Made by a program: the position numbers and the translations under genes
Shown here: positions 1 to 9,047 of the stretch, one piece after another
Numbering within the stretch: the first letter of the stretch is position 1
How the letters are laid out: each line of letters opens with the position of its first letter
The notes under the pieces: generated by a model
Databases searched by the model: none
What the model saw: only the letters and a program-made list of their open reading frames with translations
Told to the model about the DNA's origin: nothing
DNA from: Saccharopolyspora elongata
GTDB lineage: Bacteria > Actinomycetota > Actinomycetes > Mycobacteriales > Pseudonocardiaceae
DNA: 64,000 bases
Assembly: GCF_004348985.1 (NCBI RefSeq)
Contig: NZ_SMKW01000007.1
Coordinates: 124,001-188,000 of the forward strand
Direction: 5' to 3'

Positions 1-677
1 CGGACCGGATCCTCAAGGCGATGCGCCGCTCCTACCGCTCCGAGCGGTACCTGAACATCGTGCGGAACGTGCGCGAGGCGATGCCGGACGCGGCGATCAC
101 CACCGACATCATCGTGGGCTTCCCCGGCGAGACCGAGGAGGACTTCGAGCAGACGCTGGAGGTCGTGCGGCAGGCGCGGTTCTCCAGCGCGTTCACCTTC
201 CAGTACTCCAAGCGGCCCGGTACGCCCGCCGCGGACATGCCCGACCAGCTGCCGAAGGAGGTCGTGCAGCAACGCTACGACCGGCTGATCGAGCTGCAGA
301 ACGAGATCTCCTGGGACGAGAACAAGAAGCTGGTCGGCCGCCCGGTGGAACTGCTGGTCGCCGAGGGCGAGGGCCGCAAGGACTCGGAGACCCACCGGCT
401 CTCCGGCCGGGCCCGCGACGGGCGGCTGGTGCACTTCACGCCGACCGGCGCCATCGACGGCGAGGTCCGGCCCGGCGACGTCGTGCACACCACGATCACC
501 CGCGCCGCGCCGCACCACCTGGTCGCGGACGCGGACATCACCGGACACCGGCGGACCACCGCCGGCGACCACTGGGAGGCGGGCGTGCGGCCCAAGACCT
601 CCGGAGTCAGCCTCGGGCTGCCGTCGTTCGGAACCCCGCCGCCGCAGCCCGCCGAACAGCAGGGATGTGCGTGTTGA
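1..677 (+). CDS. miaB: tRNA-2-methylthio-N6-dimethylallyladenosine synthase MiaB, C-terminal part
   Basis: This is the last ~225 codons of a gene whose 5' end lies before the window; the frame is open from base 3. MiaB is a radical-SAM iron-sulfur enzyme that adds a methylthio group to isopentenyl-A37 of tRNAs reading UNN codons. The visible part has the end of the radical-SAM barrel ([17 protein letters not shown], then YSKRPGTPA) followed by a TRAM-type RNA-binding domain (roughly the segment [13 protein letters not shown] to [17 protein letters not shown]). The N-terminal cluster-binding cysteines are outside the window. The last codons overlap the start of the next membrane-protein gene. 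The partner enzyme MiaA is encoded 4 kb downstream, which supports the identification. Confidence 0.95.
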   Translation, partial: DRILKAMRRSYRSERYLNIVRNVREAMPDAAITTDIIVGFPGETEEDFEQTLEVVRQARFSSAFTFQYSKRPGTPAADMPDQLPKEVVQQRYDRLIELQNEISWDENKKLVGRPVELLVAEGEGRKDSETHRLSGRARDGRLVHFTPTGAIDGEVRPGDVVHTTITRAAPHHLVADADITGHRRTTAGDHWEAGVRPKTSGVSLGLPSFGTPPPQPAEQQGCAC

Positions 678-1141
678 GCAAGCCGGAAGGTGCGGACGAG
701 TCGCGCCACGAGCCGACCAAGTCGGAGCGCGAGGTCCTGCGCCGCATCGACCCCGGCTCGCGCGCGCTGGTGATCGCGTCGGTGATGCTCGTGCTCGTCC
801 TGTGCTCGCTGCTGCCGTGGGCCGGCGGTGCCGCGGGCTGGCAGGTGCTGATGGGGCAGACCGACCCGGCGCTCAAGGTCGGCCTGCTGCCGCGGCTGTT
901 CGCGATCAACTCGACGATCGTCGGGATCGGCCTGGGCGCCCTGGCGCTGATCACGCGGCGGTGGATCGTCGCGTTCCTGGCCGGGCTTGCCGGCGTGGTG
1001 GTGACCTTCGAAGGCGTGATCGCGATCTGGTCGCGTCAGACCAGCGGCGTGGAGAGCCCGTCGATCGGCCTGCTGCTCGCGGTGGCCTGCATGGCGATCC
1101 TGGCGGTCCAGTGGATGCGGATCGTCTGGTCCCGCGACTGA
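665..1141 (+). CDS. Small four-helix membrane protein following miaB (Rv2732c-like position)
   Basis: A 158-residue integral membrane protein of unknown function. A charged N-terminus of ~33 residues precedes four hydrophobic segments at about residues 34-55, 77-98, 101-123 and 134-155. The ATG at 665 overlaps the miaB stop; GTG 671 and TTG 674 follow in the same frame and are equally possible starts, so the first three residues are uncertain. The overlap implies co-transcription and translational coupling with miaB. A TM protein sits at the same place in mycobacteria (Rv2732c), so position is conserved, but I cannot assign a role. Confidence 0.8.
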   Translation: MCVLSKPEGADESRHEPTKSEREVLRRIDPGSRALVIASVMLVLVLCSLLPWAGGAAGWQVLMGQTDPALKVGLLPRLFAINSTIVGIGLGALALITRRWIVAFLAGLAGVVVTFEGVIAIWSRQTSGVESPSIGLLLAVACMAILAVQWMRIVWSRD

Positions 1142-1230
1142 CCTCCCGATTTCAGGCGGGATCGGGATTCCGCCGAGGTTTCCGGCCGGGACCGCGATGA
1201 TCGTCTGATCCGGCTCATAGCCTCAGCGGC

Positions 1231-1950
1231 ATGCCACGAGACCTCGCCTGGGACGGCGGCTACAACATCCGCGATCTCGGCGGGCTACCCGCCGCGGCGG
1301 GTAGCAAGATCCGCCGGGGCGCGGTCGTGCGCTCTGCCAGCCCGGCGTTCCTGACCGAAGCGGGCTGGGCGCAGCTGCGGGAGCACGGCGTCCGCACCGT
1401 CGTGGACCTGACCGACGACGGCGAGTCGTTGCCCGAGATCGCGGCGAGGCCACCGGGGCTGAACAGCCTGAAGATGCCGCTGAACCCGGTGCACGACACC
1501 GAGTTCTGGGGGAACTGGGGCAACCGGCTGCACGGCACGCCGCTGTACTACCGGCCGTTCCTCGACCGCTTCCCGGACCGCACGGCCAAGGTCGTCAGCG
1601 CGATCGCGCACGCCGAACCCGGTGGGGTGCTCGTGCACTGCACTGCGGGCCGCGACCGCACCGGGATCATCGCGCTGGTGCTGCTCGCGTTCGCGGGGGT
1701 GGCGACCGACGACATCGTCGCCGACCACCAGCTCAGCCACGACCGGCTGCGGCCGATGTTCCACCGGCTCGGCAAGCCCGACCAGGAACCGTTCATCGAC
1801 GAAGCGCTCGCTGAACACGGCACCACCAAGCACGAGGTCCTGCACTCGGCGCTCGACGCCTTCGACGCCGAGCAGCACCTGCGCGCCGGCGGCTGCGCCG
1901 ACGCCGACCTCGACGCCCTCTGGGCGAGGCTGCTCGCGCCGCCCGCCTGA
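1231..1950 (+). CDS. Tyrosine/dual-specificity protein phosphatase, Y_phosphatase3 family
   Basis: A 239-residue cytosolic phosphatase. The P-loop VHCTAGRDRTG carries the nucleophile Cys137 and the phosphate-binding Arg143, in the CX5R arrangement. The N-terminal NIRDLGG and the downstream DRTGIIALVLL segment are typical of the actinobacterial Y_phosphatase3 (PtpB-like) group, which acts on phosphotyrosine and sometimes phosphoinositides. It lies 89 bp after the preceding membrane-protein gene and is convergent with the DUF349 gene. No signal peptide is visible. A paralogue of the same family is encoded at 41347-42069. The substrate cannot be inferred. Confidence 0.85.
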   Translation: MPRDLAWDGGYNIRDLGGLPAAAGSKIRRGAVVRSASPAFLTEAGWAQLREHGVRTVVDLTDDGESLPEIAARPPGLNSLKMPLNPVHDTEFWGNWGNRLHGTPLYYRPFLDRFPDRTAKVVSAIAHAEPGGVLVHCTAGRDRTGIIALVLLAFAGVATDDIVADHQLSHDRLRPMFHRLGKPDQEPFIDEALAEHGTTKHEVLHSALDAFDAEQHLRAGGCADADLDALWARLLAPPA

Positions 1951-1967
1951 CGGCGCGAGCGAAACGC

Positions 1968-3293
1968 CTACCGGCTGGCGATCGCGTGCTCCGCAGCCTC
2001 CAGCCACTCGCGCCACTGCGCGGCCTGCGCCTCCGCCTGCTTCGCACGGCGTTCGTCGCCCGCTGTGCGGGCCTTCTCGGCCTGCGCCTCGAATTGCTCC
2101 ACCCGGTCGCGGAACTGGTCGACGCGGGCCTGCGCCTCCGGGTCGGTGCGCCGCCACTGCGCGTCGGCTGCCGACCGCACCCGGTCGGCGACCGTGCGCA
2201 GCTTTCCTTCCAGCTCCCGCATCCGCTCCCGCGGCACCTTGCCGATCTCGTCCCAACGCTCCTGGATCCGCTGCAGGTGGGCCTGCGCGGACTTGAGGTC
2301 GGCGGACGGATCGATCTGGTCGGCCTCGACGAGCAGCTCTTCCTTCAGCTTGGCGTTCGCGGCGAATTCGGCGTCGCGTTCGGAGAACGCCTCCGAGCGG
2401 CGGCTGAAGAACCGGTCCTGCGCGGCGCGGAAGCGCTGCCACAGCGCCTCGTCGCTGTCCTTCGGGGCGCGGCCGGCGGCCTTCCAGTCGGCCATCAGCT
2501 GCTTGTAGCGGTTGGCGGTCTCGCCCCAGTCGGTGGACTCGGTCAGCGATTCGGCTTCCTCGACCAGCTCCTGCTTGTGCGCCTTGGACGCCGCGCGCTG
2601 CCGGTCCAGCTCGGCGAAGTGCGAGCCCCGGCGGCGGCTGAAGGCGTCCCGCGCCTTCGAGAACCGGCGCCAAAGCTGCTCGTCGGTCTTGCGGTCGACG
2701 CCGCGGATCTTCTTCCACTCGTCGAGGATCTGGCGCAGCCGGTCACCGGCGCTCTTCCAGTGCGTGGATTCGGTGGCGATCTCCTCGGCCTCGACGACCA
2801 GCGCCTCCTTGCGCGCGATCGCGTCCGCCCGGGCGCGTTCCTTCTCGTGCTTCGCGCCCTCGACGGCCTGCTCGGCGCGCGCCAGCAGGTGCTCGATCCG
2901 GGCGGTCAACGCCGCCAGGTCGCCGATCACCGCGGCTTCGGCCAGCGACTCGTGCAGGTGCTTCGCGCTGGTCAGGGTGTGCTTCGGCTCGCCGGCGTGG
3001 GTGCCCAGCCGGGTCTCCAGCAGTTCGACCTCGGTGAGCAGGTCGTCGAACTTGCGCGCGTAGAGGGCCAGGCCCTCGGCCGCATCACCGGCTTGCCAGG
3101 AACCGATCGCGCGCTCACCGTCGGGGGTGCGGACGTACACCGTGCCATCGGCGTCCACCCGCCCCCACTTGGTGGGATCTGCGGAAGCGGTCGGTACCGC
3201 GGGCGCAGCCGTGGGTGACCCGGTGGTGCTGGTGGTCGAGTCCGCGGCCGCCTTGTTGGCGACTGCCTCGGGGGTCGTGTCCTGGTGCGTCAT
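1968..3293 (-). CDS. DUF349 domain-containing coiled-coil protein
   Basis: A 441-residue, highly charged, alpha-helical protein. After a Thr/Ala/Pro-rich N-terminus (about residues 1-45) come at least four DUF349-like helical repeats, each with a W...W or W..F pattern (for example ILDEWKKIRGVDRKTDEQLW and LMADWKAAGRAPKDSDEALW), and a coiled-coil C-terminus rich in Ala, Glu, Gln and Arg. The ATG at 3293 is preceded by an AGGAGGAAG ribosome-binding site. The upstream frame extension is rejected because it has no family similarity. A DUF349 protein occupies the same position near miaB-miaA in mycobacteria (Rv2731). Its function is unknown; scaffold or nucleic-acid-associated roles are speculation. 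Confidence 0.88.
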   Translation of the reverse strand: MTHQDTTPEAVANKAAADSTTSTTGSPTAAPAVPTASADPTKWGRVDADGTVYVRTPDGERAIGSWQAGDAAEGLALYARKFDDLLTEVELLETRLGTHAGEPKHTLTSAKHLHESLAEAAVIGDLAALTARIEHLLARAEQAVEGAKHEKERARADAIARKEALVVEAEEIATESTHWKSAGDRLRQILDEWKKIRGVDRKTDEQLWRRFSKARDAFSRRRGSHFAELDRQRAASKAHKQELVEEAESLTESTDWGETANRYKQLMADWKAAGRAPKDSDEALWQRFRAAQDRFFSRRSEAFSERDAEFAANAKLKEELLVEADQIDPSADLKSAQAHLQRIQERWDEIGKVPRERMRELEGKLRTVADRVRSAADAQWRRTDPEAQARVDQFRDRVEQFEAQAEKARTAGDERRAKQAEAQAAQWREWLEAAEHAIASR

Positions 3294-3645
3294 GGCCGGC
3301 TTCCTCCTTGCGTGCCCGCTCCGATGCCCGTGTCCGGCACGGGCGCCCCGCATCGGCGGGGCCCAGCAAGCGTCGACCCGAACCGTTCGGTGGTCCGGCC
3401 TCCGCTGGCGCATTCAAACAGGTCAGGGCGCGAATCGGTACTCCGTCGCGGATTCGGTTCGCCGACGGATCGGCGTGCCGCGCGACGTGGTGACCGGGCC
3501 GGGCATGTGACCTGCACGGGTTCATTGTCATCAGGCACCGGTTCGGTCGCAGCGGGCAGGGGGCGGGAAACCCGCGCCGTGTCCTGCCGCCGGTTGCGAC
3601 TCCCTGCTCCAGCCAACTCGCCCGTGACCTCTACCGTGCACAGGT
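3294..3645. other. Divergent intergenic region with two tandem hairpins in the DUF349 leader
   Basis: This 352-bp spacer separates the divergent DUF349 and LigB-like genes. I see no coding sequence in it. Two small inverted repeats sit back to back just upstream of the DUF349 ribosome-binding site: GCCCGTG/CACGGGC (3326-3332 with 3338-3344) and GCCCCGC/GCGGGGC (3345-3351 with 3356-3362). They would lie in the 5' leader of the DUF349 transcript. The rest looks like ordinary promoter DNA; no clear -35/-10 pair was identified. Confidence 0.5.
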
Positions 3646-4350
3646 GTGATCACCCGTGTCGCTGTGGTGCCCTACCCGCCGTTGCTGGTTCCCGAACTGA
3701 CCGTGCGGGCCGACCCGGAAACCGCTAGCCTGCGGGGCGCCTGTCTGCGCGCCGTGTCCAGTCTGACTGAATCTGCCGCCGAATGGGTGGCCCTTGGCGT
3801 AGATCAGTCGGGACCGGTGGTGCTCGGGCCGGAAGCGGCGGGCACGTTCGCGGGCTTCGGTGTCGACGTCCCGGTGACGCTCGGCGGCGCCGGCACCCCG
3901 GATCCGCGGCTGCCGCTGCCTGCGCTGATCGCGGGCCTGTTGCGCGAGCAAGCAGGGGCGCGGACGGTCACGACGCACCTGCTGGCGCCGGACGCACCGG
4001 CCGACGAATGCCAACGGCTCGGCACCGAGCTGGCGGCGGAAGACGTCGGTCTCCTGGTGCTCGCCGACGGCACCAACCGCTCCGACGAGCGTTCGCCGTA
4101 CCCGCCGGACGAGCGCGCCAAGCCGGTCGACGAGCAGATCCGCGCCGCGCTGGCCGATGTGGACACGAACGCGCTGCTCGCGCTGGAGCCGGAGCTGTGC
4201 GCAGAGCTGGGCGTCGCGGGTCGGGCCGCGCTCCAGGCTCTGCCCGGAGTCGTAGCGGCCACCGGCGGAACCTGGCGCGGCGAACTGCTGTACTCGGCCA
4301 CTCCGTTCGGCGTCACCTACCACGTGGCGACCTGGACCCGCACGGCCTGA
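3646..4350 (+). CDS. LigB-like (class III extradiol dioxygenase subunit B-like) protein
   Basis: A 234-residue protein starting at GTG. The N-terminal VAVVPYPPLLVPEL segment and the overall alpha/beta pattern resemble the class III extradiol dioxygenase LigB/Memo superfamily. The metal-binding histidines expected in active ring-cleaving dioxygenases are not obvious, so catalysis is doubtful. It precedes miaA on the same strand, as in mycobacteria (Rv2728c before miaA), which makes it a conserved neighbour of tRNA prenylation rather than of aromatic degradation. A palindromic element separates it from miaA. Role unknown. Confidence 0.75.
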   Translation: MITRVAVVPYPPLLVPELTVRADPETASLRGACLRAVSSLTESAAEWVALGVDQSGPVVLGPEAAGTFAGFGVDVPVTLGGAGTPDPRLPLPALIAGLLREQAGARTVTTHLLAPDAPADECQRLGTELAAEDVGLLVLADGTNRSDERSPYPPDERAKPVDEQIRAALADVDTNALLALEPELCAELGVAGRAALQALPGVVAATGGTWRGELLYSATPFGVTYHVATWTRTA

Positions 4351-4374
4351 ACAGGTGTTGCCACTGGTCACCAC

Positions 4375-4418
4375 CCGTGAGCGTTTTGGGGTGCCATAGC
4401 GCCCCAGAACACTCACGG
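4375..4418. repeat. Imperfect palindrome, putative dispersed intergenic element/terminator
   Basis: Two 17-nt arms (4375-4391 and 4402-4418) pair at 15 of 17 positions around a 10-nt centre. The outer ends are CCGTGAG and CTCACGG, and the inner arms end in GGGG/CCCC. It lies between the LigB-like gene and miaA and could end the first transcript. Its outer GTGAG...CTCAC signature recurs in the palindrome at 22366-22406, which suggests a dispersed small repeat family rather than a simple terminator. Confidence 0.6.
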
Positions 4419-4491
4419 CCCTTGGCCGACCGGTCCGGAGCCGGGCGGACCGCAGTGCGGCAGGCCGGGCAGGCGCTTCTAAGGTCGAGGG

Positions 4492-5439
4492 GTGCAGTCC
4501 CTTTCGCATCTGGTGGCGATCGTCGGTCCCACCGCCACCGGCAAGTCGGACCTCGGCATCGAGCTCGCCGCGGCGTTCGACGGCGAGGTGATCAACGCCG
4601 ACGCCATGCAGCTCTACCGCGGGATGGACATCGGCACGGCCAAGCTGTCGCAGGCGGAGCGCCGCGGCATCCCGCACCACCTGCTGGACGTCCTCGACGT
4701 CACCGAGGCCGCCTCCGTGGCGGCCTACCAGGAGCAGGCGCGCAGCGCCGTCGAAGACGTCCTCGCCCGCGGCCGGACGCCGGTGCTGGTGGGCGGCTCC
4801 GGCCTCTACGTGCAGGCTGTCGTCGACGACCTGTCGTTCCCCGGCACGGACGCCCAGGTGCGGGACAAGTACGAGCAGGAGCTGGCGCGGGTCGGCCCGG
4901 ACGAACTGCACCGGAGGCTGCGGGAGCTCGATCCGGTGGCCGCGGAAGCCATCCTGACCAGCAACGGTCGCCGCATCGTCCGGGCGCTGGAGGTCATCGA
5001 GATCACCGGCCGGCCGTTCTCGGCGAACTTGCCCAAGCCCGGACCGCCCCGCTACGGCGCGGTGCTGATCGGCCTGGATCGCCCGATCGAGGACCTGGAC
5101 GACCGCGTCGACCGGCGCGTCACCAGCATGTTCGACGCCGGGCTGGTCGACGAGGTCCGGCAGCTGGAAACGCTCGGACTCCGGCGAGGCCGCACCGCCG
5201 GCCGCGCGCTCGGCTACCAGCAGGTGCTCGCCGAGCTCGACGGGGCGGGCGACATGGCCGCCGCCGCGGCCGAGACCGCGAAGCTCACCCGCCGCTTCGT
5301 CCGGCGGCAGCGCTCCTGGTTCCGCCGGGACGGGCGGATCCACTGGTTCGACGCCGCCGCCCCGACCCTGGCCACCGACGTCCGAGCGCTGCTGACCTCG
5401 GGCACGGCTGAGCGTCAAGAGCCGTCCGGGCGAACGTAG
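4492..5439 (+). CDS. miaA: tRNA dimethylallyltransferase MiaA
   Basis: A 315-residue enzyme that transfers the dimethylallyl group from DMAPP to A37 of tRNAs reading UNN codons, producing the substrate of MiaB. The P-loop AIVGPTATGKS is at the N-terminus, followed by the INADAMQLYRGMDIGTAK substrate-binding segment (IPP transferase signature) and a basic C-terminal region with RRFVRRQRSWFRRD. Length is normal for the family. Translation starts at GTG 4492. The stop is 9 bp before the dapF start, so the two genes are probably co-transcribed. Confidence 0.97.
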   Translation: MQSLSHLVAIVGPTATGKSDLGIELAAAFDGEVINADAMQLYRGMDIGTAKLSQAERRGIPHHLLDVLDVTEAASVAAYQEQARSAVEDVLARGRTPVLVGGSGLYVQAVVDDLSFPGTDAQVRDKYEQELARVGPDELHRRLRELDPVAAEAILTSNGRRIVRALEVIEITGRPFSANLPKPGPPRYGAVLIGLDRPIEDLDDRVDRRVTSMFDAGLVDEVRQLETLGLRRGRTAGRALGYQQVLAELDGAGDMAAAAAETAKLTRRFVRRQRSWFRRDGRIHWFDAAAPTLATDVRALLTSGTAERQEPSGRT

Positions 5440-5448
5440 ACTGGCCCC

Positions 5449-6291
5449 GTGCATTCCTCCCAGGGCCCCGAGTTCGTCAAGGGCCACGGCACCCAGAACG
5501 ACTTCATCATCCTGCCCGACCCGGACGGCGAGCTCGCCCTCACCGACGAGCGGGTCCAGGCGCTGTGCGACCCGCACCGAGGCCTGGGCGCGGACGGCGT
5601 CCTGCGGGTGATCCGCGCCGGTGCGCTGGAGGACGCCCCAGCCGACGTGCCGGCCGACGTGTGGTTCATGGACTACCGCAACGCCGACGGCTCGATCGCC
5701 GAGATGTGCGGCAACGGCGTGCGGGTGTTCGCCCGCTACCTCGTCGACGCCGGGCTGGCCGCCCCCGGTGAGCTGCCGGTGGGCACGCGCGCGGGCGTTC
5801 GACCGGTCCGGATCCACGACGACGGCCGGGTCACGGTCGACATGGGCCAGGCCAAGATCTTCGGCGAGTCCACCACCAGTGCCTCCGGTCACTCCTTCGC
5901 GGGAGTCGCGGTGGACGTCGGCAACCCGCACCTGGCCTGCGTGGGCGACGTGGACCTCGCCGAGCTCGACCTGAAGACGGCGCCGCCGCACGACCACCAC
6001 CTCTTCCCGCACGGCGTGAACGTCGAGTTCGTCCGGCCGCTCGAGGGCGACCACATCCAGATGCGCGTGCACGAGCGCGGGGTCGGCGAAACCCGCTCCT
6101 GCGGCACCGGCACGGTCGCCGCCACGGTCGCGGCCCTGCGCGCGGCCGGCGCGGAAACCGGGCGCCGGGTGGTCCACGTCCTGGGAGGTACCGTCGAGGT
6201 GGAGGTCACCGCGACGACCTCCACGCTCACCGGCCCAGCCGTGCTGGTGGCGCGCGGGAACCTCGATCCCACCTGGTGGCAGCGGCCGTAG
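5449..6291 (+). CDS. dapF: Diaminopimelate epimerase DapF
   Basis: A 280-residue PLP-independent epimerase that converts LL- to meso-diaminopimelate, the precursor of lysine and of the peptidoglycan cross-link. The two catalytic thiols are visible: Cys87 in EMCGNGVRVFARY and Cys218 in GETRSCGTGTVA, one in each half of the pseudo-symmetric fold. Translation starts at GTG 5449. It follows miaA closely, and the miaA-dapF-hflX order is the usual actinobacterial one. Confidence 0.97.
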   Translation: MHSSQGPEFVKGHGTQNDFIILPDPDGELALTDERVQALCDPHRGLGADGVLRVIRAGALEDAPADVPADVWFMDYRNADGSIAEMCGNGVRVFARYLVDAGLAAPGELPVGTRAGVRPVRIHDDGRVTVDMGQAKIFGESTTSASGHSFAGVAVDVGNPHLACVGDVDLAELDLKTAPPHDHHLFPHGVNVEFVRPLEGDHIQMRVHERGVGETRSCGTGTVAATVAALRAAGAETGRRVVHVLGGTVEVEVTATTSTLTGPAVLVARGNLDPTWWQRP

Positions 6292-6374
6292 GTGGGCGTC
6301 ACAACAGTGCAAACGGGTAATGGCGGGCGCGACACGTGAAAATCGGTCGCGGACCGTGGGACAATGGTTCTGAT

Positions 6375-7841
6375 ATGAAAAATTCCCTGACCTGGTCCGC
6401 CGAGCCAGACCGCGACGCGGTCGAACCCGACGAATACGACCCCATCCTCACTGCGGAACCCTCCACGGGCGAGATGGAGCGCGCAGACCGTGCGTCGCTG
6501 CGGCGGATCGCCGGGCTGTCCACCGAGCTCGCGGACATCACCGAGGTCGAATACCGCCAGCTCCGCCTGGAACGCGTGGTGCTGGTCGGAGTCTGGACCG
6601 ACGGCGACGCGGCACACGCCGACGCGTCGCTGGACGAGCTTGCGCGGCTCGCCGAGACCGCCGGCTCGCAGGTGCTGGAAGGCATCATCCAGCGCCGCGA
6701 CCGCCCGGACCCCGGCACCTACGTCGGCTCCGGCAAGGTCCGCGAGCTGCGCGACATCGTCGTCGCCACCGGGGCGGACACCGTCATCTGCGACGGTGAG
6801 CTCTCGCCCGGCCAGCTGCGGCAGCTGGAGGAGAAGCTCAAGGTCAAGGTGGTCGACCGGACCGCCCTGATCCTGGACATCTTCGCCCAGCACGCCCGGT
6901 CCAAGGAGGGCAAGGCGCAAGTCGAGCTCGCCCAGCTCCAGTACTTCCTGCCGCGCCTGCGCGGTTGGGGTGAGGCGATGTCCCGGCAGGCCGGTGGCCG
7001 GGCCGGGGCGAACGGCGGCGTCGGCACCCGTGGTCCCGGTGAGACCAAGCTGGAGACCGACCGGCGGCGCATCCACAAGCGCATCGCCAAGCTCCGCAAG
7101 GAACTCGCCGCCATGCGCACGGTGCGCGGCACCAAGCGCGGTCGGCGCGAATCCAACGAGGTCTCCAGCGTGGCCATCGCCGGCTACACCAACGCCGGGA
7201 AGTCCAGCCTGCTCAACGCGTTGACGGGCGCCGGGGTGCTGGTGGAGGACGCGCTGTTCGCCACCCTGGACCCGACGACCCGCAGGGCGGGCACGCCGGA
7301 CGGCCGCGAATACACGCTGACCGACACGGTCGGTTTCGTCCGGCACCTGCCGCACCAGCTGGTCGAGGCCTTCCGCTCGACCCTCGAAGAGGTCGGCGGT
7401 GCGGACCTGCTGGTGCACGTCGTGGACGGCTCCGAGGCCTCGCCGCACGAGCAGGTCGCGGCGGTGCGCGAGGTGCTGAACGAGATCTCCGAGGACCACG
7501 AGACGGCGATGCCGCCGGAGCTGCTGGTCGTCAACAAGATCGACTCGGTCGACGCCACCCGGATGGCCGAGCTTCGGCGGCTGTTGCCCGCCGCGGTGTT
7601 CGTCTCCGCGCGAAGCGGCAAGGGCATCGAGGAGCTGCGCGAGGCCATCGCCGAGCGGCTGCCCCGACCCGACGTCTTCGTCGACGCGCTGGTGCCGTAT
7701 ACCCGCGGCGAACTCGTGGCGCGGGTGCACGCGGACGGCGAAGTGGTCGACGAGGAGCACACCCCGGAGGGCACCAGGATCCGCGCGAAGGTCCGGCCGG
7801 ACCTGGCCAGCGCGCTCCAGCCGTTCGTGGGAATCGGGTGA
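6375..7841 (+). CDS. hflX: Ribosome-associated GTPase HflX
   Basis: A 488-residue GTPase of the TRAFAC class that binds 50S subunits and splits stalled or heat-damaged ribosomes. The N-terminal HflX domain (SLRRIAGLSTELADITEVEY, GTYVGSGKVREL) is followed by a helical linker and the G domain: G1 GYTNAGKSSL, G3 DTVGF, G4 NKID and G5 SARSG. I prefer ATG 6375. An in-frame GTG at 6336 would add 13 residues without family similarity, and neither start has a strong ribosome-binding site. The stop overlaps the next gene start in a GTGA arrangement. Confidence 0.93.
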   Translation: MKNSLTWSAEPDRDAVEPDEYDPILTAEPSTGEMERADRASLRRIAGLSTELADITEVEYRQLRLERVVLVGVWTDGDAAHADASLDELARLAETAGSQVLEGIIQRRDRPDPGTYVGSGKVRELRDIVVATGADTVICDGELSPGQLRQLEEKLKVKVVDRTALILDIFAQHARSKEGKAQVELAQLQYFLPRLRGWGEAMSRQAGGRAGANGGVGTRGPGETKLETDRRRIHKRIAKLRKELAAMRTVRGTKRGRRESNEVSSVAIAGYTNAGKSSLLNALTGAGVLVEDALFATLDPTTRRAGTPDGREYTLTDTVGFVRHLPHQLVEAFRSTLEEVGGADLLVHVVDGSEASPHEQVAAVREVLNEISEDHETAMPPELLVVNKIDSVDATRMAELRRLLPAAVFVSARSGKGIEELREAIAERLPRPDVFVDALVPYTRGELVARVHADGEVVDEEHTPEGTRIRAKVRPDLASALQPFVGIG

Positions 7842-8893
7842 GCACTGCCGGTGCGGGTGGTGCGGCTGTCGCCGCGCTGCTGCTGTCGGTGGCGTCGGGC
7901 TTGGTTCCGGCCGCCGCCGCTGAGCAGCCGCCCGCACCGGTCGAGAAGTGCCGTGTCGGGGACAAGCGCCTAGCCGAACTGTCCGGCCTCGCGTCGGACG
8001 GTTCCGCCTGGTACGCCATCAGCGATGGCGGCAGCTCGCTGCGGGTGTTCGTGCTCGACCCGGCCGATTGCTCGGTCCGCGGGGTCCGGACGGCCTCCAA
8101 CGATCCGTACGACGTCGAAGACCTCGCGCTGGGGCCCGACGGATCGCTCTGGCTGGCCGACACCGGGGACAACCGCCGCCGCCGGGACAACATCGGATTG
8201 CACGTGATGCCGCCGGGCGGTGGCGCGACGCTGTACCACCTCACCTACCCGGACGGGCCGCACGACGCGGAAGCGCTGCTGCTCGACCGGACGGGCGTGC
8301 CGCACATCGTCACGAAGGAACCGCTGGGTGTTGCCGGGGTCTACCGCCCGAGCGCTCCCTTGGCAGCGGACCGCACCGTGCCGCTGGAGCAGGTCGCTTC
8401 GATCTCACTGCGCTCCACCCAAACCCCGGGCGGTCCGGTGCGCGGCGCGTTCGGTTCGGTGCTAGTGACGGGCGGGTCCGTGAGCCACGACGGCACGATG
8501 GTCGCCATCCGCACCTACACCGAGGCGTACGTGTACAAAGCGCCGGACGGCGACCTGGTCGCGGCATTCCAGCGCGAACCGCTGCGCATCCCGTTGCCGA
8601 ACGAGCAGCAGGGCGAGGCGATCGCTTGGGAACCGGACGGTGCGTTGCTGTCCGGGTCCGAAGGGAACCAGCCGGTCCGCCACATCCGCGGAGTCGAGGC
8701 GGCCGCTCGAACGCCTGGTGCGCAGGGCGAAGGCACCGCGGCTCCGCCGCCGGGCGGCGACGCGGACCAGGCGCAGCCGCCAGCCGCCCCGGGCGGTACC
8801 GGGATGTCCGCGGGGCAGGCCCTGCTCCTCGCGGCCGCGTTGTCCGGACTGCTCATCTTCGTGACCCGTCGGCTGCGCCGCCGCGCGCGCTAG
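7838..8893 (+). CDS. Secreted, C-terminally membrane-anchored protein of unknown function
   Basis: A 351-residue exported protein. It has a Sec-type signal peptide (residues 1 to about 27, ending ...VPAAAAEQ), a beta-rich extracellular part, a Pro/Gly/Ala linker around residues 285-325, and a C-terminal membrane helix ending in RRLRRRAR, which would leave the bulk outside. Repeated patterns such as GLASDGSAWYAISDGGSSL and ALGPDGSLWLADTGDN look like blades of a beta-propeller; this is inference. The GTG start overlaps the hflX stop, so it is translationally coupled to a cytosolic ribosome factor. That is an odd pairing with no obvious functional logic. Confidence 0.75.
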   Translation: MSTAGAGGAAVAALLLSVASGLVPAAAAEQPPAPVEKCRVGDKRLAELSGLASDGSAWYAISDGGSSLRVFVLDPADCSVRGVRTASNDPYDVEDLALGPDGSLWLADTGDNRRRRDNIGLHVMPPGGGATLYHLTYPDGPHDAEALLLDRTGVPHIVTKEPLGVAGVYRPSAPLAADRTVPLEQVASISLRSTQTPGGPVRGAFGSVLVTGGSVSHDGTMVAIRTYTEAYVYKAPDGDLVAAFQREPLRIPLPNEQQGEAIAWEPDGALLSGSEGNQPVRHIRGVEAAARTPGAQGEGTAAPPPGGDADQAQPPAAPGGTGMSAGQALLLAAALSGLLIFVTRRLRRRAR

Positions 8894-9047
8894 AACCGCC
8901 GACCCGAGCGGCCTTCGCGGGCACTTCCATCGATTGCAGGGTGACTACCGGCGTGCGCTCTCCGTCGCCGCTGCGGGATTCGCCGGCTCATGTCGAGCCC
9001 GGGAATCCCGCAGCGAGCGTCCAGCGGGGGCGCCGATTGCCTGAAGC

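Noticed and set aside
3631-6312. A minus-strand open frame of 893 codons over miaA, dapF and the LigB-like gene
   Set aside because: It lies opposite three well-supported genes and reads as an Arg/Gly/Val/His-rich sequence without any domain; it is a shadow caused by high third-position GC.
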